Assembly: GCF_001038505.1 (NCBI RefSeq)
Contig: NZ_LDPY01000001.1
Location: 1,550,001-1,614,000, forward strand
Origin: Puniceibacterium sp. IMCC21224
GTDB taxonomy: Bacteria; Pseudomonadota; Alphaproteobacteria; Rhodobacterales; Rhodobacteraceae
Direction: 5' to 3'
DNA: 64,000 nt
Shown: positions 35,443-45,000 of the stretch, in pieces
Position numbering within the stretch: position 1 is the first letter of the stretch
Layout of the letters: each line of letters opens with the position of its first letter
Notes under the pieces: model-generated
Seen by the model: only the letters and a program-made list of their open reading frames with translations
Told to the model about the DNA's origin: nothing
The model's database searches: none
Made by a program: the position numbers and the translations under genes

Positions 35443-36266
35443 CTGGGCCATCTCAGCGACGAGAGATGGCCGCAACGGCGGTAGAGCGACGCGGGGTCAG
35501 TGTCGCCGTGGCGTGCCGCACCTTTGGGGTTAGCGAGACCTGCTATCGCTACAGCCCGCTTCTGAGCGATGAGAACGAACAGATTGCCGATTTGCTTGTC
35601 GGGCTGACGGATACGAGGAAGACTTGGGGCTTCGGACTTTGCTATCTGCACCTGCGCAACGTCAAAGGTCATCCGTGGAACCATAAGCGGGTCTATCGCA
35701 TCTATTGCGCGCTGGAACTGAACCTGCGGATTAAGCCCCGCAAACGGCTAAAGCGGGATAAACCCGACGCGCTGGCGGTACCCGAGGCCCCCAACATGAC
35801 CTGGTCGATGGACTTTATGGCCGACAGGCTGAGCGACGGTCGTCAGTTTCGACTGCTGAACGTGCTGGACGACTTCAACCGCGAAGGGCTTGGCATTGAG
35901 GTCGACTTTTCATTGCCTGCTGAACGCGTGATCCGGAGCCTCGATCGCATCATCGAATGGCGTGGCAAGCCCGGCACGATCCGGGTCGATAATGGCCCTG
36001 AATACATCAGCATCAAGCTGCTGGAATGGGCTGAGAAACAAGGTGTTACCCTCCAGCACATCCAACCAGGACAGCCCCAGCAGAACGCCTACATCGAACG
36101 TTACAACCGCACCGTCAGGAATGAATGGCTGGACCAACACATCATCGAAAACATCGAGGAGGCCCAAGACTTCGCCACGCAATGGCTCTGGACTTACAAC
36201 AACGACCGCCCGAACATGGGCATCGGCGGCATCACACCCGCACAGAAACTGAAAATGGCCGCGTAA
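35439..36266 (+). CDS. IS3-family transposase OrfB, element 1
   Basis: A 275-residue DDE transposase in the -1 frame relative to OrfA. The catalytic triad is seen in [11 protein letters not shown] (D), [10 protein letters not shown] (D) and [12 protein letters not shown] (E). It appears full length and IS407-group-like, and it is probably made as an OrfAB frameshift product, so element 1 may still be active. Confidence 0.92.
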   Translation: MTGPSQRREMAATAVERRGVSVAVACRTFGVSETCYRYSPLLSDENEQIADLLVGLTDTRKTWGFGLCYLHLRNVKGHPWNHKRVYRIYCALELNLRIKPRKRLKRDKPDALAVPEAPNMTWSMDFMADRLSDGRQFRLLNVLDDFNREGLGIEVDFSLPAERVIRSLDRIIEWRGKPGTIRVDNGPEYISIKLLEWAEKQGVTLQHIQPGQPQQNAYIERYNRTVRNEWLDQHIIENIEEAQDFATQWLWTYNNDRPNMGIGGITPAQKLKMAA

Positions 36267-36305
36267 GTTCTACGGCTGCACCCCATTAAAAATGGGGGGA
36301 TTACC

Positions 36306-36567
36306 CAGCGACGAGTACAGACGTGATGCGGTTCGCATTGCAACAAGCAGTGGACTGACGCGACCTCAGATTGCGTCTGATTTAGGGGTTGGTGTTTCGA
36401 CACTGAACAAGTGGGTTCAACACCATCAGAATGATGACCTGATGTCCGGCCCGCATGAGGATGTGGAGAAGGAGAACGCCCGCCTTCGCAAAGAGAACCG
36501 GCTACTCCGCGAGGAGAGGGAAGTGTTAAAGAAGGCGACGATCTTCTTCGCAGGCCAAAAGGCGTGA
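36306..36567 (+). pseudogene. IS3-family OrfA of element 2, split by element 1
   Basis: Encodes the HTH and zipper of an OrfA (DEYRRDAVRIATSSGLTRPQ, VGVSTLNKWVQHHQ, ENARLRKENRLLREEREVLK). Its first codons are left behind at 35073-35089 on the other side of element 1. The frame happens to stay open into the right end of element 1. Confidence 0.8.
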
Positions 36568-37421
36568 GGTTTGCCTTTATCGACACCTGGAAGAAGATCT
36601 GGCCCATTGAGTTTCTATGCCGCGTTTTGCGGGTAACTTCCCGTGGGTTTCGCGCCTGGAAGATCCGCCCTATCAGCCGAAGCCAGCGAGATGACATGGT
36701 GCTGTTGGCCCATATCAGAGAACAACACCGCCTTAGCCTGCAAAGCTACGGCCGACCTCGCATGACGGAGGAACTGCGCGATCTCGGTCTTGTTGTCGGG
36801 CACCGCCGGGTAGGCCGGTTGATGCGTGAGAACGCGATCAAGGTTATTCGAACCCGTAAACATAAAGTCACGACTAACAGCAATCACGCCTTCAATGTCG
36901 CCCCCAACTTTCTTGATCAGGACTTCTCTGCTGATGGCCCAAACCAAAAATGGGCAGGGGACATTTCCTACATCTGGACGAGCGAGGGATGGCTGTATTT
37001 GGCCGTGATCATCGATCTTTACTCCCGCCGGGTCATTGGCTGGGCGGTCAGTAACCGGATGAAGCGGGACCTGGCCATCAAGGCATTAGACATGGCAGTA
37101 GGGCTGCGAAAGCCACCCAAAGGCTGTATCCATCATACGGATCGTGGCTCTCAATACTGTTCAGGTGACTATCAGAAAAGTCTGAAGCAGCATGGATTTC
37201 TGGTCTCAATGAGCGGCAAGGGAAATTGTTATGACAATTCCATGGTCGAGACCTTCTTCAAATCTCTGAAAGCCGAACTGATCTGGCGTCAGAAATGGGC
37301 GACCCGCAGACAAGCAGAAGGAGCAATATTCCAATACATCAATGGGTTCTACAACCCGCGAAGACGGCATTCATCCCTTGGCGGGAAAAGTCCCTTGGCT
37401 TTCGAGAGACGGGCTGCCTAA
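36564..37421 (+). CDS. IS3-family transposase OrfB, element 2
   Basis: A 285-residue DDE transposase: KWAGDISYIWTSEGWLYLAV (D), CIHHTDRGSQYCSGDY (D) and YDNSMVETFFKSLKAELIW (E), ending NPRRRHSSLGGKSPLAFE. It overlaps the OrfA stop by 4 bases (GTGA). Complete, but without intact OrfA it is unlikely to transpose on its own. Confidence 0.92.
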   Translation: MRFAFIDTWKKIWPIEFLCRVLRVTSRGFRAWKIRPISRSQRDDMVLLAHIREQHRLSLQSYGRPRMTEELRDLGLVVGHRRVGRLMRENAIKVIRTRKHKVTTNSNHAFNVAPNFLDQDFSADGPNQKWAGDISYIWTSEGWLYLAVIIDLYSRRVIGWAVSNRMKRDLAIKALDMAVGLRKPPKGCIHHTDRGSQYCSGDYQKSLKQHGFLVSMSGKGNCYDNSMVETFFKSLKAELIWRQKWATRRQAEGAIFQYINGFYNPRRRHSSLGGKSPLAFERRAA

Positions 37422-37460
37422 CATGAGCTGAGAGACCGGAACTTTTGCGTGGCAAGTCCA

Positions 37461-38466
37461 CCATCTTGAGAGCCAGCCTGACTTCCCAAACATCAATGGT
37501 AAAATCCGCCAGCAGGTCGTGACCGATTTGTTCAACCGCGTCCTCTACGCAGGATACATAGAACATCAGCCTTGGGGCATCTCTCGCCGCAAAGGGCATC
37601 ATGAAGCGCTTGTCTCACTGGAGACCTATGAGCGCATCCAAACCCGCAAAGCTGAGCGCAAACTGGCACCTGCACGCACTGATCTCAATCACGACTTCCC
37701 ACTGCGTGGGGCCGTTGCCTGTGCCTGTTGTGACGCGCCGATGACGTCCTGCTGGTCAAAGAGCGCAACTGGCAAGCGCTATCCCTATTACTGGTGTCAG
37801 ACAAAAAACTGCGGAATGTATCGCAAGAGCATCCGTGCGGAAAAAATTGACGCCGCCTTTGCGGAGATCATGCAATCCCTTGAACCATCAAAGGGCTTGA
37901 TCGCGATCACCCAGGCAATGCTCAGGGATGCTTGGCACCAACGGTTGGTGCATGCTGATGCTCAGAAAGACGGCCTCAAGCGCGAAATCACCAAATTGGA
38001 CAAACAGCTCGATGGCTTGCTGACTCGCATTGTGGAGACCCAAAACGCAACGGTCATCACCGCTTACGAAACTAAGATTGCCAAGCTGGAAAGCGACAAG
38101 ATGCTACTGGCAGATAAGGTTGCTCGAAACGACAAACCCAAGCACACACTTGAAGAACTTTTCGAACTTTCCATGAGATTCTTGGCAAGACCTTGGAATA
38201 TATGGGAAAATGGGAATCACTCACTTAAGAAAACAGTTCTGAGAATGGTGTTTAAGACGCCATTGGCCTACAGTAAAGAAAGCGGATTTCGAACTCCGCA
38301 AACCTCTGTAATCTTTATGTTTTTAGATAATATCACATCAAAGTGTGAAATGGTGCGGTCGAGAAGACTCGAACTTCCACGGGTGTTACCCCACAGCGAC
38401 CTCAACGCTGCGCGTCTACCAATTCCGCCACGACCGCACTGTCCCGACTTGGTAGCGGGCGTATAG
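37461..38466 (+). pseudogene. Large serine recombinase, 5' end lost to an IS
   Basis: An open frame continues from element 2 into recombinase sequence: LESQPDFPNINGKIRQQVVT, LYAGYIEHQPWGISRRKGHH (recombinase domain), zinc ribbon VACACCDAPM..YYWCQTKNCGMYRKS with paired Cys, and a coiled coil of about 90 residues. The N-terminal catalytic resolvase domain is not in the window. The 3' end reads through tRNA-Leu to a stop at 38466. This was most likely the integrase that put the element next to tRNA-Leu. Confidence 0.85.
38351..38437 (-). tRNA. tRNA-Leu (anticodon GAG)
   Basis: An 87-nt class II tRNA with encoded CCA. The acceptor GCGGTCG pairs with CGACCGC, the anticodon arm CAGCG-TTGAGGT-CGCTG gives GAG, and a long variable arm is present. 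The 3' end faces the mobilizable element, whose recombinase gene overlaps it, so this is the likely attachment site. Confidence 0.96.
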
Positions 38467-38745
38467 ATCAGCAGTGAGGCCTTGTGAAGAGTAAAATCAC
38501 GGTTTCTCAAATACGTGCCGCAGATTCACGGCCACATCCCGTTGAGCTTAGCTGAACGTGACGTCTTACCGTCTGAAAACAGAGCGATGACATCGTAGTG
38601 GTCCTGCTTTGTCTAGGAGGTTTTCCGATCAGTCAGGCCGAAACTCCCGGACCGACGTCGAGGGGCGAAGGGCGCGTGCCCCCAGCGGAAGAATACCATT
38701 CCCTGACTATGTCAGTGCCCTGTTCGAGGCAGTTCTGGGGACCCG

Positions 38746-39666
38746 TCAGCGGCGGTCAAACAAATCGCTGCCCCGATCAGGGATCTGGATACCCGCACGT
38801 GCTGCAAGGTCGATCTCATCGCGTGAGCCGGGCGTGCAGGACACAAATTCGCTTTGGGTGCAGTACGGCAAACCTAATGCCGCGATCAGTGGCGCGTCGT
38901 AGTGACCGGACAATAGCAGGATGCCGTCGCGGGCCAAACGATCGCGCGTCCCCTTGCTGTTGTCCGAACGTATGCGCCGCATGAAGTCCTGTTGTTGGGC
39001 CACCGCCTCGACAACGTCGCGGGTGATTGGTGTCCTCTGTACTTCGCGGAACAGATTGGCCATGCGTTGATTGCCGGATTTGCCCGAAAATATCCGTTCA
39101 ATCACGTCTGTTGGCATCGTACGCCAGAAATTCGCAGGGTAGGGATGATCGCGCAGCAGCCACAGGATGTTGGAGAACCCCTGCGCTGAGACGCTTTTTT
39201 TGGCATCTTTGTTCTGGCCGTGGGTCAGATATTCTAGGCGCGCCACAAACAGGCCGAGGTAGCAAATCGCCCGCTCCTCGTCGGCGGCGACTAGAATGCA
39301 GGGGTGGTCAACTGCTTCGGTTGGGATCATCCAATTGTTGCCCATTGTGTTCTTGATATCGACATCCTGTCCCAGAATGACGGTATCCAGCTTGCCCTTG
39401 GGCAGGCGCAGCATCGCGCGCAACTCAATCTCGACCCGCGTGCCGATATAGGTCTTTTCGGTCTTTTCCAGCTCGTCGTACGAGCGCCGCCCGGTTTTGG
39501 GCGTCATGATCACGTCATCAACACATTGGCGCAGCATGACAGAGAACTGGGTGACCAAGGCGTCGTCGCCGCCCGCGCGCTTTGATATCTCCTTCGCGAT
39601 GGCGGTCAGGGCAGTGTGGTCACTATGTCCTGCGACAACGGCGCTCTCTGGAATGGTTTTTTTCAA
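38746..39666 (-). CDS. NaeI-like type II restriction endonuclease
   Basis: A 306-residue protein resembling NaeI (about 317 residues, cuts GCCGGC after binding two sites). The nuclease core LDTVILGQDVDIKNTMGNNW has Asp, Asp and Lys with the same spacing (9 and 2) as NaeI Asp86, Asp95 and Lys97. NNWMIPTEAVDHPCILVAAD follows as in the family. The neighbouring cytosine methylase supports the call. Sequence specificity is inferred from family, not shown. Confidence 0.85.
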   Translation of the reverse strand: MKKTIPESAVVAGHSDHTALTAIAKEISKRAGGDDALVTQFSVMLRQCVDDVIMTPKTGRRSYDELEKTEKTYIGTRVEIELRAMLRLPKGKLDTVILGQDVDIKNTMGNNWMIPTEAVDHPCILVAADEERAICYLGLFVARLEYLTHGQNKDAKKSVSAQGFSNILWLLRDHPYPANFWRTMPTDVIERIFSGKSGNQRMANLFREVQRTPITRDVVEAVAQQQDFMRRIRSDNSKGTRDRLARDGILLLSGHYDAPLIAALGLPYCTQSEFVSCTPGSRDEIDLAARAGIQIPDRGSDLFDRR

Positions 39667-39732
39667 ATGCTCATCGTCCTGAGCCTCTGTTGTTTCTCAA
39701 CAAACTGTCGCGTGTAAAGCCGTCTGAGACGG

Positions 39733-40692
39733 CTATGCGTTGACTGTGCGCAGCACCCGCTTGCGCAGCGCCTTGGCGATCTGGCCGGACACCGCCTGCG
39801 CCACAGGGGGCGGAAACGCATTTCCCACCTGCTTGTACGCGTTGGTTTTGGCCCCGGTAAAGTGCCAGTCGTCGGGAAAGCCCTGTATCCGGGCCACCAT
39901 TGGCACCGTCAGGCGCGGCATCCCGGTATGAAAGGCATCGGGTGCCTCGGGCGCAATGGTTCGCCCCTCAACGCCGAGAGTGGCCCAGGCGGCACGGGCA
40001 CGGGTTGGGCCAAGGTCGGGGCCGCCATGCTTTTTTGAGCCGCCAACAATGGTTGGGGCAATTTCGTCGGCTTTGGTTGCCCAGTCGTCCGCGCCAGGCC
40101 AGCCACCGGCGGCCATCAGGTCGCGCAGGGTTTCACCAACGGTGGACGGGTTATGTGGATTCGGTTCGGGCCAGTCAAAAAAGTCCGCGCGCTGCCTTTG
40201 GACAGCCACGATCACCACGCGGGGTCGAAGCTGCGGCACGCCAAAATCCGAGGCATTCAAAAGCCGCCAGTCGGTCCTGTACCCCAACTTGTCCAGCTGA
40301 GTCTTCAACCGCTCGCGATAGTCGTGGAACACGGCATCCAGAAATCCGCGCACGTTTTCGATCATCACGGCGCGGGGCCGGGCCGCATCCACGATGTCGA
40401 TGGCATCATTAAACAGATTGCGTTCGTCCTGTTCGCCCAGTTGTTTGCCCGCGACCGAGAAGGGGGGGCAAGGCAAGCCACCAGCCAACAAATCCATGCC
40501 TTTGTAGTCGGCGGCACGCTCCTTGAAGTGACGCATATCTTCTTCGAGGACATTCCACTGTGGTCGATTGTGGCGCAGCGTGTTGCAGCAATGTTTGTCA
40601 ATCTCGACAAGGGCGGCGTGGGCGAATCCGGCCTGCTCCAGCCCAAGGGCCTGACCGCCGGCGCCGGCGCAAAGTTCAACGGATGTCAGCAT
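39733..40692 (-). CDS. DNA (cytosine-5-)-methyltransferase, partner of the NaeI-like enzyme
   Basis: A 319-residue C5 methylase: motif I VELCAGAGGQALGLEQAG, motif IV GGLPCPPFSVAGKQ with the catalytic Cys, motif VI ENVRGF, motif VIII PRVVIVA and motif X KQVGNAFPPPVAQAV. I start at ATG 40692 (MLTSVELCAGAGG) behind GAGGG; the extra 17 upstream residues look non-coding. It is upstream of the endonuclease gene on the same strand (66-base gap), so protection can precede cutting. Confidence 0.92.
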   Translation of the reverse strand: MLTSVELCAGAGGQALGLEQAGFAHAALVEIDKHCCNTLRHNRPQWNVLEEDMRHFKERAADYKGMDLLAGGLPCPPFSVAGKQLGEQDERNLFNDAIDIVDAARPRAVMIENVRGFLDAVFHDYRERLKTQLDKLGYRTDWRLLNASDFGVPQLRPRVVIVAVQRQRADFFDWPEPNPHNPSTVGETLRDLMAAGGWPGADDWATKADEIAPTIVGGSKKHGGPDLGPTRARAAWATLGVEGRTIAPEAPDAFHTGMPRLTVPMVARIQGFPDDWHFTGAKTNAYKQVGNAFPPPVAQAVSGQIAKALRKRVLRTVNA

Positions 40693-40837
40693 TTTGCCGG
40701 CCCTCTTTTCGCAGATAAAATCCGTTGTGCGCGTCCGGCGCAACCTTGGAGTGGCGCAGGGGCATATGTTCCACGTTCGTTCCTATCGAAAATTGCCGCG
40801 ACGGGCAAGCCTTGGCGACGCAACGCTCTCAAAAGCA

Positions 40838-40861
40838 AAGGCCGCCCGAAAGGGCGGCCTT
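40838..40861 (-). terminator. Terminator after the tRNA-Gly pair
   Basis: A perfect 10-bp stem (AAGGCCGCCC/GGGCGGCCTT) with loop GAAA. On the minus strand TGCTTTT follows. Confidence 0.8.
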
Positions 40862-40886
40862 GGATGCGTAGACTTTGCGTATCGAC

Positions 40887-40961
40887 TGGAGCGGGCGAGG
40901 CGATTCGAACGCCCGACCCTAACCTTGGCAAGGTTATGCTCTACCCCTGAGCTACGCCCGC
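40887..40961 (-). tRNA. tRNA-Gly (anticodon GCC), copy 1
   Basis: A 75-nt cloverleaf with encoded CCA. The acceptor GCGGGCG pairs with CGCCCGC, and the anticodon loop TTGCCAA reads GCC. Identical to the copy 98 bases away. Confidence 0.96.
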
Positions 40962-40984
40962 GCTTCAGTCGTTATCAACGCCAT

Positions 40985-41059
40985 TGGAGCGGGCGAGGCG
41001 ATTCGAACGCCCGACCCTAACCTTGGCAAGGTTATGCTCTACCCCTGAGCTACGCCCGC
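40985..41059 (-). tRNA. tRNA-Gly (anticodon GCC), copy 2
   Basis: The same 75-nt gene as copy 1, upstream on the minus strand. Twenty-three bases separate the two, so they are probably one transcript processed into two tRNAs. Confidence 0.96.
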
Positions 41060-41216
41060 GTACCAATGGATGTCGGGGCGGTGTATCCAGTACCGCGCGC
41101 GTCTGCAAGTAAAAAAATCCCAGTTTTTGACGAACCAAAAGAGTTCTTTGGCGAGAACGCTGAACCAGCCCTTCCGCCGCCTAGCGTTGGATGGAGGAAT
41201 AGCGGACAAAACGTAA

Positions 41217-41243
41217 AAACCCCGGATCAGAGATCCGGGGTTT
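41217..41243 (-). terminator. Terminator of the VPLPA-CTERM gene
   Basis: A perfect 12-bp stem (AAACCCCGGATC/GATCCGGGGTTT) with loop AGA, followed by TT on the minus strand. Confidence 0.88.
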
Positions 41244-41280
41244 CGTCATATTGGTATATCAGCTGTGTTCGAACAGTGCA

Positions 41281-41856
41281 TCATGCCTTGCGGCGAAATG
41301 CTCCGAGTCCAACCAGTGCCCCGAACAGCAGGAACGCTCCTGCAGGAAGCGGAACCGGTGAGGCGAAGCCCTCGGGCGGTGTTTGGATCGAGAAAGAGAA
41401 CCCGGGTGCATTTACGTCGTTCCCGGTGAACGAAAAGCTTGCTGTTTCGGCCAGCAGCGTCAAAGTCGGCGACCATACTGTCAACAGACCGGCAAGGTTC
41501 CAGCTCGAAGCAAAACCAGGATTTGCTGTTACCGACGCGATCGCTGTGTCGGAAATTGTAAATGTGATGTTGTGCGATCCGGAAACCGCCGAAAAGGTTT
41601 GTCCATTATTGACAGCGCCAGTGCTCAGCACAAGATTGCCCACGGACACCAGATCAAACCCTGCGTATTCACCTCCGGACGATCCTTCGAACAGGCTGCT
41701 CGAGAATTGGATTGTCGAACCTGGTGTGATCGGGAGGGAGGAGGCTTCGGTAAAGCCAATACCCGTAAGCGACCCGATGGTCGCCGCATGCGCGGAAAAC
41801 GCGATGCTCGATAGTGCTACAGTTGCTGCGACAGCAGCGATTTTGAAGAGCTTCAT
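41281..41856 (-). CDS. VPLPA-CTERM sorting-domain surface protein
   Basis: A 191-residue exported protein. A signal peptide (MKLFKIAAVAATVALSSIAF, cleavage after AHA) is followed by a Ser/Thr/Gly-rich beta-type body and a C-terminal sorting signal PVPLPAGAFLLFGALVGLGA ending FRRKA (motif, hydrophobic helix, basic tail). Such tails are recognised by exosortase-like enzymes in Rhodobacterales. I use ATG 41856, with AGGTCA just before it; an ATG four codons earlier is possible. No exosortase gene is in the window. Confidence 0.9.
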   Translation of the reverse strand: MKLFKIAAVAATVALSSIAFSAHAATIGSLTGIGFTEASSLPITPGSTIQFSSSLFEGSSGGEYAGFDLVSVGNLVLSTGAVNNGQTFSAVSGSHNITFTISDTAIASVTANPGFASSWNLAGLLTVWSPTLTLLAETASFSFTGNDVNAPGFSFSIQTPPEGFASPVPLPAGAFLLFGALVGLGAFRRKA

Positions 41857-42040
41857 GCCTGACCTCATTATAAGAGTTTACTTACTAAGTCTTTGGACTT
41901 TGGCTAGCAAGCTTTGACCAAATCGTAAAGAGGTTTATTCAAATTCAATGAACTGCGCGGCGAAGCGAATGTGATTCTGAACCGATCTCGGTACTGAATG
42001 AAACTTGAGAGGCGCCCGGCTTTCAAACTTTGAGAAGCGT

Positions 42041-42084
42041 GACTTTCGGCCTGCGCTGATATGCTTTGGCGCGGGCCGAAAGTC
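42041..42084. terminator. Long hairpin behind the pyruvate carboxylase gene
   Basis: GACTTTCGGCC pairs with GGCCGAAAGTC, extended by GCGC/GCGC, 12 bases beyond the pyc stop. The T-run (GTATTTTT) is on the plus strand, so its action on the minus-strand pyc transcript would be as a 3' hairpin. Confidence 0.5.
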
Positions 42085-42095
42085 GTATTTTTCAG

Positions 42096-45000
42096 TTATT
42101 CCAGCTCAATCAGCAGATCTTTGGCGTCGATCTGGCCGCCGGCCTGGACATGCACCGCCTTGATCACGGCGTCGCGCTCGGCGTGCAGACCGGTCTCCAT
42201 TTTCATGGCTTCGATGGTCAGCAGCAGGTCGCCTTCTGTGACTTTTTTGCCGACCTGTGCCGATACGGTGGCGACCACGCCGGGCATGGGGGCGCCGATG
42301 TGATTGGGGTTGCCAACCTCGGCTTTGGGACGTGCGATGGACGTGGCCTTGGCCTTGCGGTTGGGGACACGCACAGCGCGGGGCTGGCCGTTGAGTTCAA
42401 AGAACACCCGCGCCTCGCCATCCTCATGGGTTTCGCCAACGGTGATCAGGCGAATTTCCAGCGTCTTGCCGGGGTCGATCTCGGCGGTGATCTCTTCACC
42501 CGGTTCCATGCCGTAAAAGAACGTCCGCGTTGGCAGAACCCGCACCGGGCCGTAGGTTTTGTGACGGCCCATATAGTCGAGGAAGACCTTGGGATACATC
42601 ATGTAACCCATCAGATCCTCGTCATCGACCTCTTTGCCGTCCATCTCTTTGCTAACCTCTGCGCGCGTGCTTTCCAGATCAGCGGCAGGCACGTGTTTGC
42701 CGGGACGTTCGGTGTTGGGCTTTTCGGCTTTCAGCACTTTTTTAACAATTGTATCGGGAAAGCCACCCGGAGGCTGGCCGAGGTTGCCGCGCATCATGTC
42801 GATCACCGAATCGGGAAAGCTGACGTCTGTGGCGGGATTTTCCACGTCGGCGCGGGTCAGACCCTGAGAAACCATCATCAGCGCCATGTCACCGACCACC
42901 TTGGACGAAGGCGTCACCTTGACGATATCGCCGAACATCTGGTTCACGTCAGCGTAGGTCTGCGCAACCTCGTGCCAACGCTCCTCGAGCCCCAGCGAGC
43001 GCGCCTGCGCCTTGAGGTTGGTGAACTGCCCACCCGGCATTTCGTGCAGGTACACCTCAGAAGCGGGAGCCTGAAGCGAGGATTCAAAGGCGGCATACTG
43101 GCCGCGCACCGCCTCCCAATAGTTGGACATTTCGCGGATCACCGACATATCCAGCCCGGTGTCGCGGTCTGTGTTCTTGAGTGCCTCGACCACAGACCCG
43201 AAAGTCGGCTGAGAGGTGTTGCCCGACAGCGCGTCCATCGCCGCATCCACCGCATCGACACCGGCAGCAGCGGCAGCCATGATCGACGCGATGGCGGCGC
43301 CAGAGGTGTCATGTGTGTGGAAATGGATCGGCAGGCCGACTTCTTCCTTCAGCGCCTTGACCAAAGGCCCGGCGGCCGAAGGTTTGAGCAGCCCCGCCAT
43401 GTCCTTGAGCCCCAGGATATGCGATCCGGCGGCCTTTAGTTCCTTGCCCATCTCGACATAGTATTTCAGCGAATATTTGGCGCGGGCCGGGTCGAGGATA
43501 TCGCCGGTATAGCAGATCGACCCTTCGAGCACCTTGCCCGACTCAAGCACAGCGTCCATCGAGACGCGCATGTTTTCAACCCAGTTGAGCGAATCAAACA
43601 CGCGGAACACATCGACCCCGGACAGCGCAGCGCGCTGGACAAAGGCCTGCACCACGTTGTCGGGATAGTTGGTATAGCCAACGCCGTTCGACCCACGCAG
43701 CAGCATCTGCGTCATGATGTTGGGCATCTTTTCGCGGATATCGCGCAGGCGCTGCCATGGGCATTCCTGCAGGAACCGGTAGGCCACATCAAAGGTCGCA
43801 CCGCCCCAGCATTCGACCGAGAAGAGTTGCGGCAGGTTGGCAGCATAGGCCGGTGCGGCCTGAATCATGTCGATTGACCGCATCCGCGTCGCCAGTAGCG
43901 ACTGGTGCCCGTCACGCATGGTGGTGTCGGTGATCAGAAGCTGTTTCTGCGCCGCCATCCAGTCGGCCACGCCCTGCGGTCCCTTTTCGTCCAGCAAGTT
44001 ACGGGTGCCTGGGGTGGGTGTTTCGGTGCGCAAGATCGGTGCCTTGGCGGGTTTGAGATCGGGGTGCGGACGGGCGCGGCCCTCAACCTCGGGGTGACCG
44101 TTCACGGTTATGTCGGCGATATAGGTCAGCACCTTGGTGCCGCGATCACGGCGCTTTTTGAAATGGAAAAGCTCGGGCGTCTCGTCGATGAATTTGGTGT
44201 GGTACTGGTTATTCAGAAATGTCGGATGTTTCAGCAGGTTTTCGACAAAGGCGATGTTCGTGCTGACGCCGCGGATACGGAATTCGCGCAGGGCGCGGTC
44301 CATCCGGGCGATGGCCTTTTGCGGGGTCTGTGCTGATGCGGTGATCTTGACCAGCAGCGAATCGTAGTAGCGGGTGATCACGCCGCCGGCATAGGCGGTG
44401 CCGCCATCAAGTCGGATGCCCATCCCCGTGGCCGAGCGATAGGCCGAAATGCGGCCATAATCGGGGATAAAGTTGTTCTGCGGATCTTCGGTGGTGATCC
44501 GGGTTTGCAGCGCGTGGCCGGTCAGGCGGATGTCATACTGGCTGGCCTTGCCGGTGGCTTCGGCCAACGACTTGCCCTCGGCGATCATGATCTGCGCCTG
44601 CACGATGTCGATGCCGGTCACTTCCTCTGTCACCGTGTGTTCGACCTGCACCCGGGGGTTAACTTCGATAAAGAAGAACTTGCCCGAATCCATATCCATC
44701 AGGAATTCGACCGTGCCCGCGCATTCATAGTTAACATGGGCGCAGATCTTGCGACCCAACTCGCAGATTTCTTCGCGCTGTGCCTCGGAAAGATAGGGTG
44801 CAGGGGCGCGTTCCACGACCTTTTGGTTGCGGCGCTGAACCGAACAGTCGCGTTCGAACAGGTGGTAAATGTTACCGTGGCTGTCGCCAAGGATCTGCAC
44901 CTCGACGTGGCGGGCGCGCATGATCATTTTCTCAAGATAGCCTTCGTCGTTGCCAAAGGCAGCAGCGGCTTCGCGACGGCCTTCCTTGACCTTCTCCTCA

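Larger units (their letters stand above)
35096..36305 (+). mobile_element. IS3-family element 1 (inner; IS407-like)
   Basis: Ends GGTAATCCCCCC and its complement GGGGGGATTACC enclose orfA and orfB. The left end is present twice in tandem (35096-35108 and 35109-35121, each GGTAATCCCCCCC). The right end spans 36281-36305. CAGCGACGA occurs both at 35081-35089 and at 36306-36314, next to the insertion, longer than the 3-5 bp duplications usual for the family. Confidence 0.88.
35008..37460 (+). mobile_element. IS3-family element 2 (outer), interrupted by element 1
   Basis: Its OrfA begins at ATG 35073 (M-S-F-S-D) and resumes at 36306 in the same frame (S-D-E-Y-R-R-D), so element 1 sits inside codons 3-6. 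OrfB (36564-37421) is intact. The right end is put near 37460, where the serine recombinase sequence resumes. The left end near 35008 rests on a weak match of AAAAGT..TCTC. Boundaries are approximate. Confidence 0.65.
26183..38350. mobile_element. Integrated mobilizable element between tRNA-Arg and tRNA-Leu
   Basis: Between the 3' ends of two tRNA genes lie a mobilization module without type IV secretion genes, a putative restriction-modification operon of visibly lower GC, an orphan antitoxin, two nested IS3-family elements and a truncated serine recombinase reading into tRNA-Leu. The recombinase and tRNA-Leu mark the right end. I did not find a duplicated tRNA 3' end that would fix the left end, so the left boundary at tRNA-Arg is inference, and two elements may have merged. 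Confidence 0.7.

Noticed and set aside
38598..38984. Small plus-strand proteins before the NaeI-like gene
   Set aside because: Pro/Arg/Ser-rich, overlapping the endonuclease gene in antisense, no ribosome site.
40887..41059. Duplicated tRNA-Gly as sign of an integration event
   Set aside because: Both copies are complete and identical with a shared terminator; a plain tandem tRNA pair explains it.
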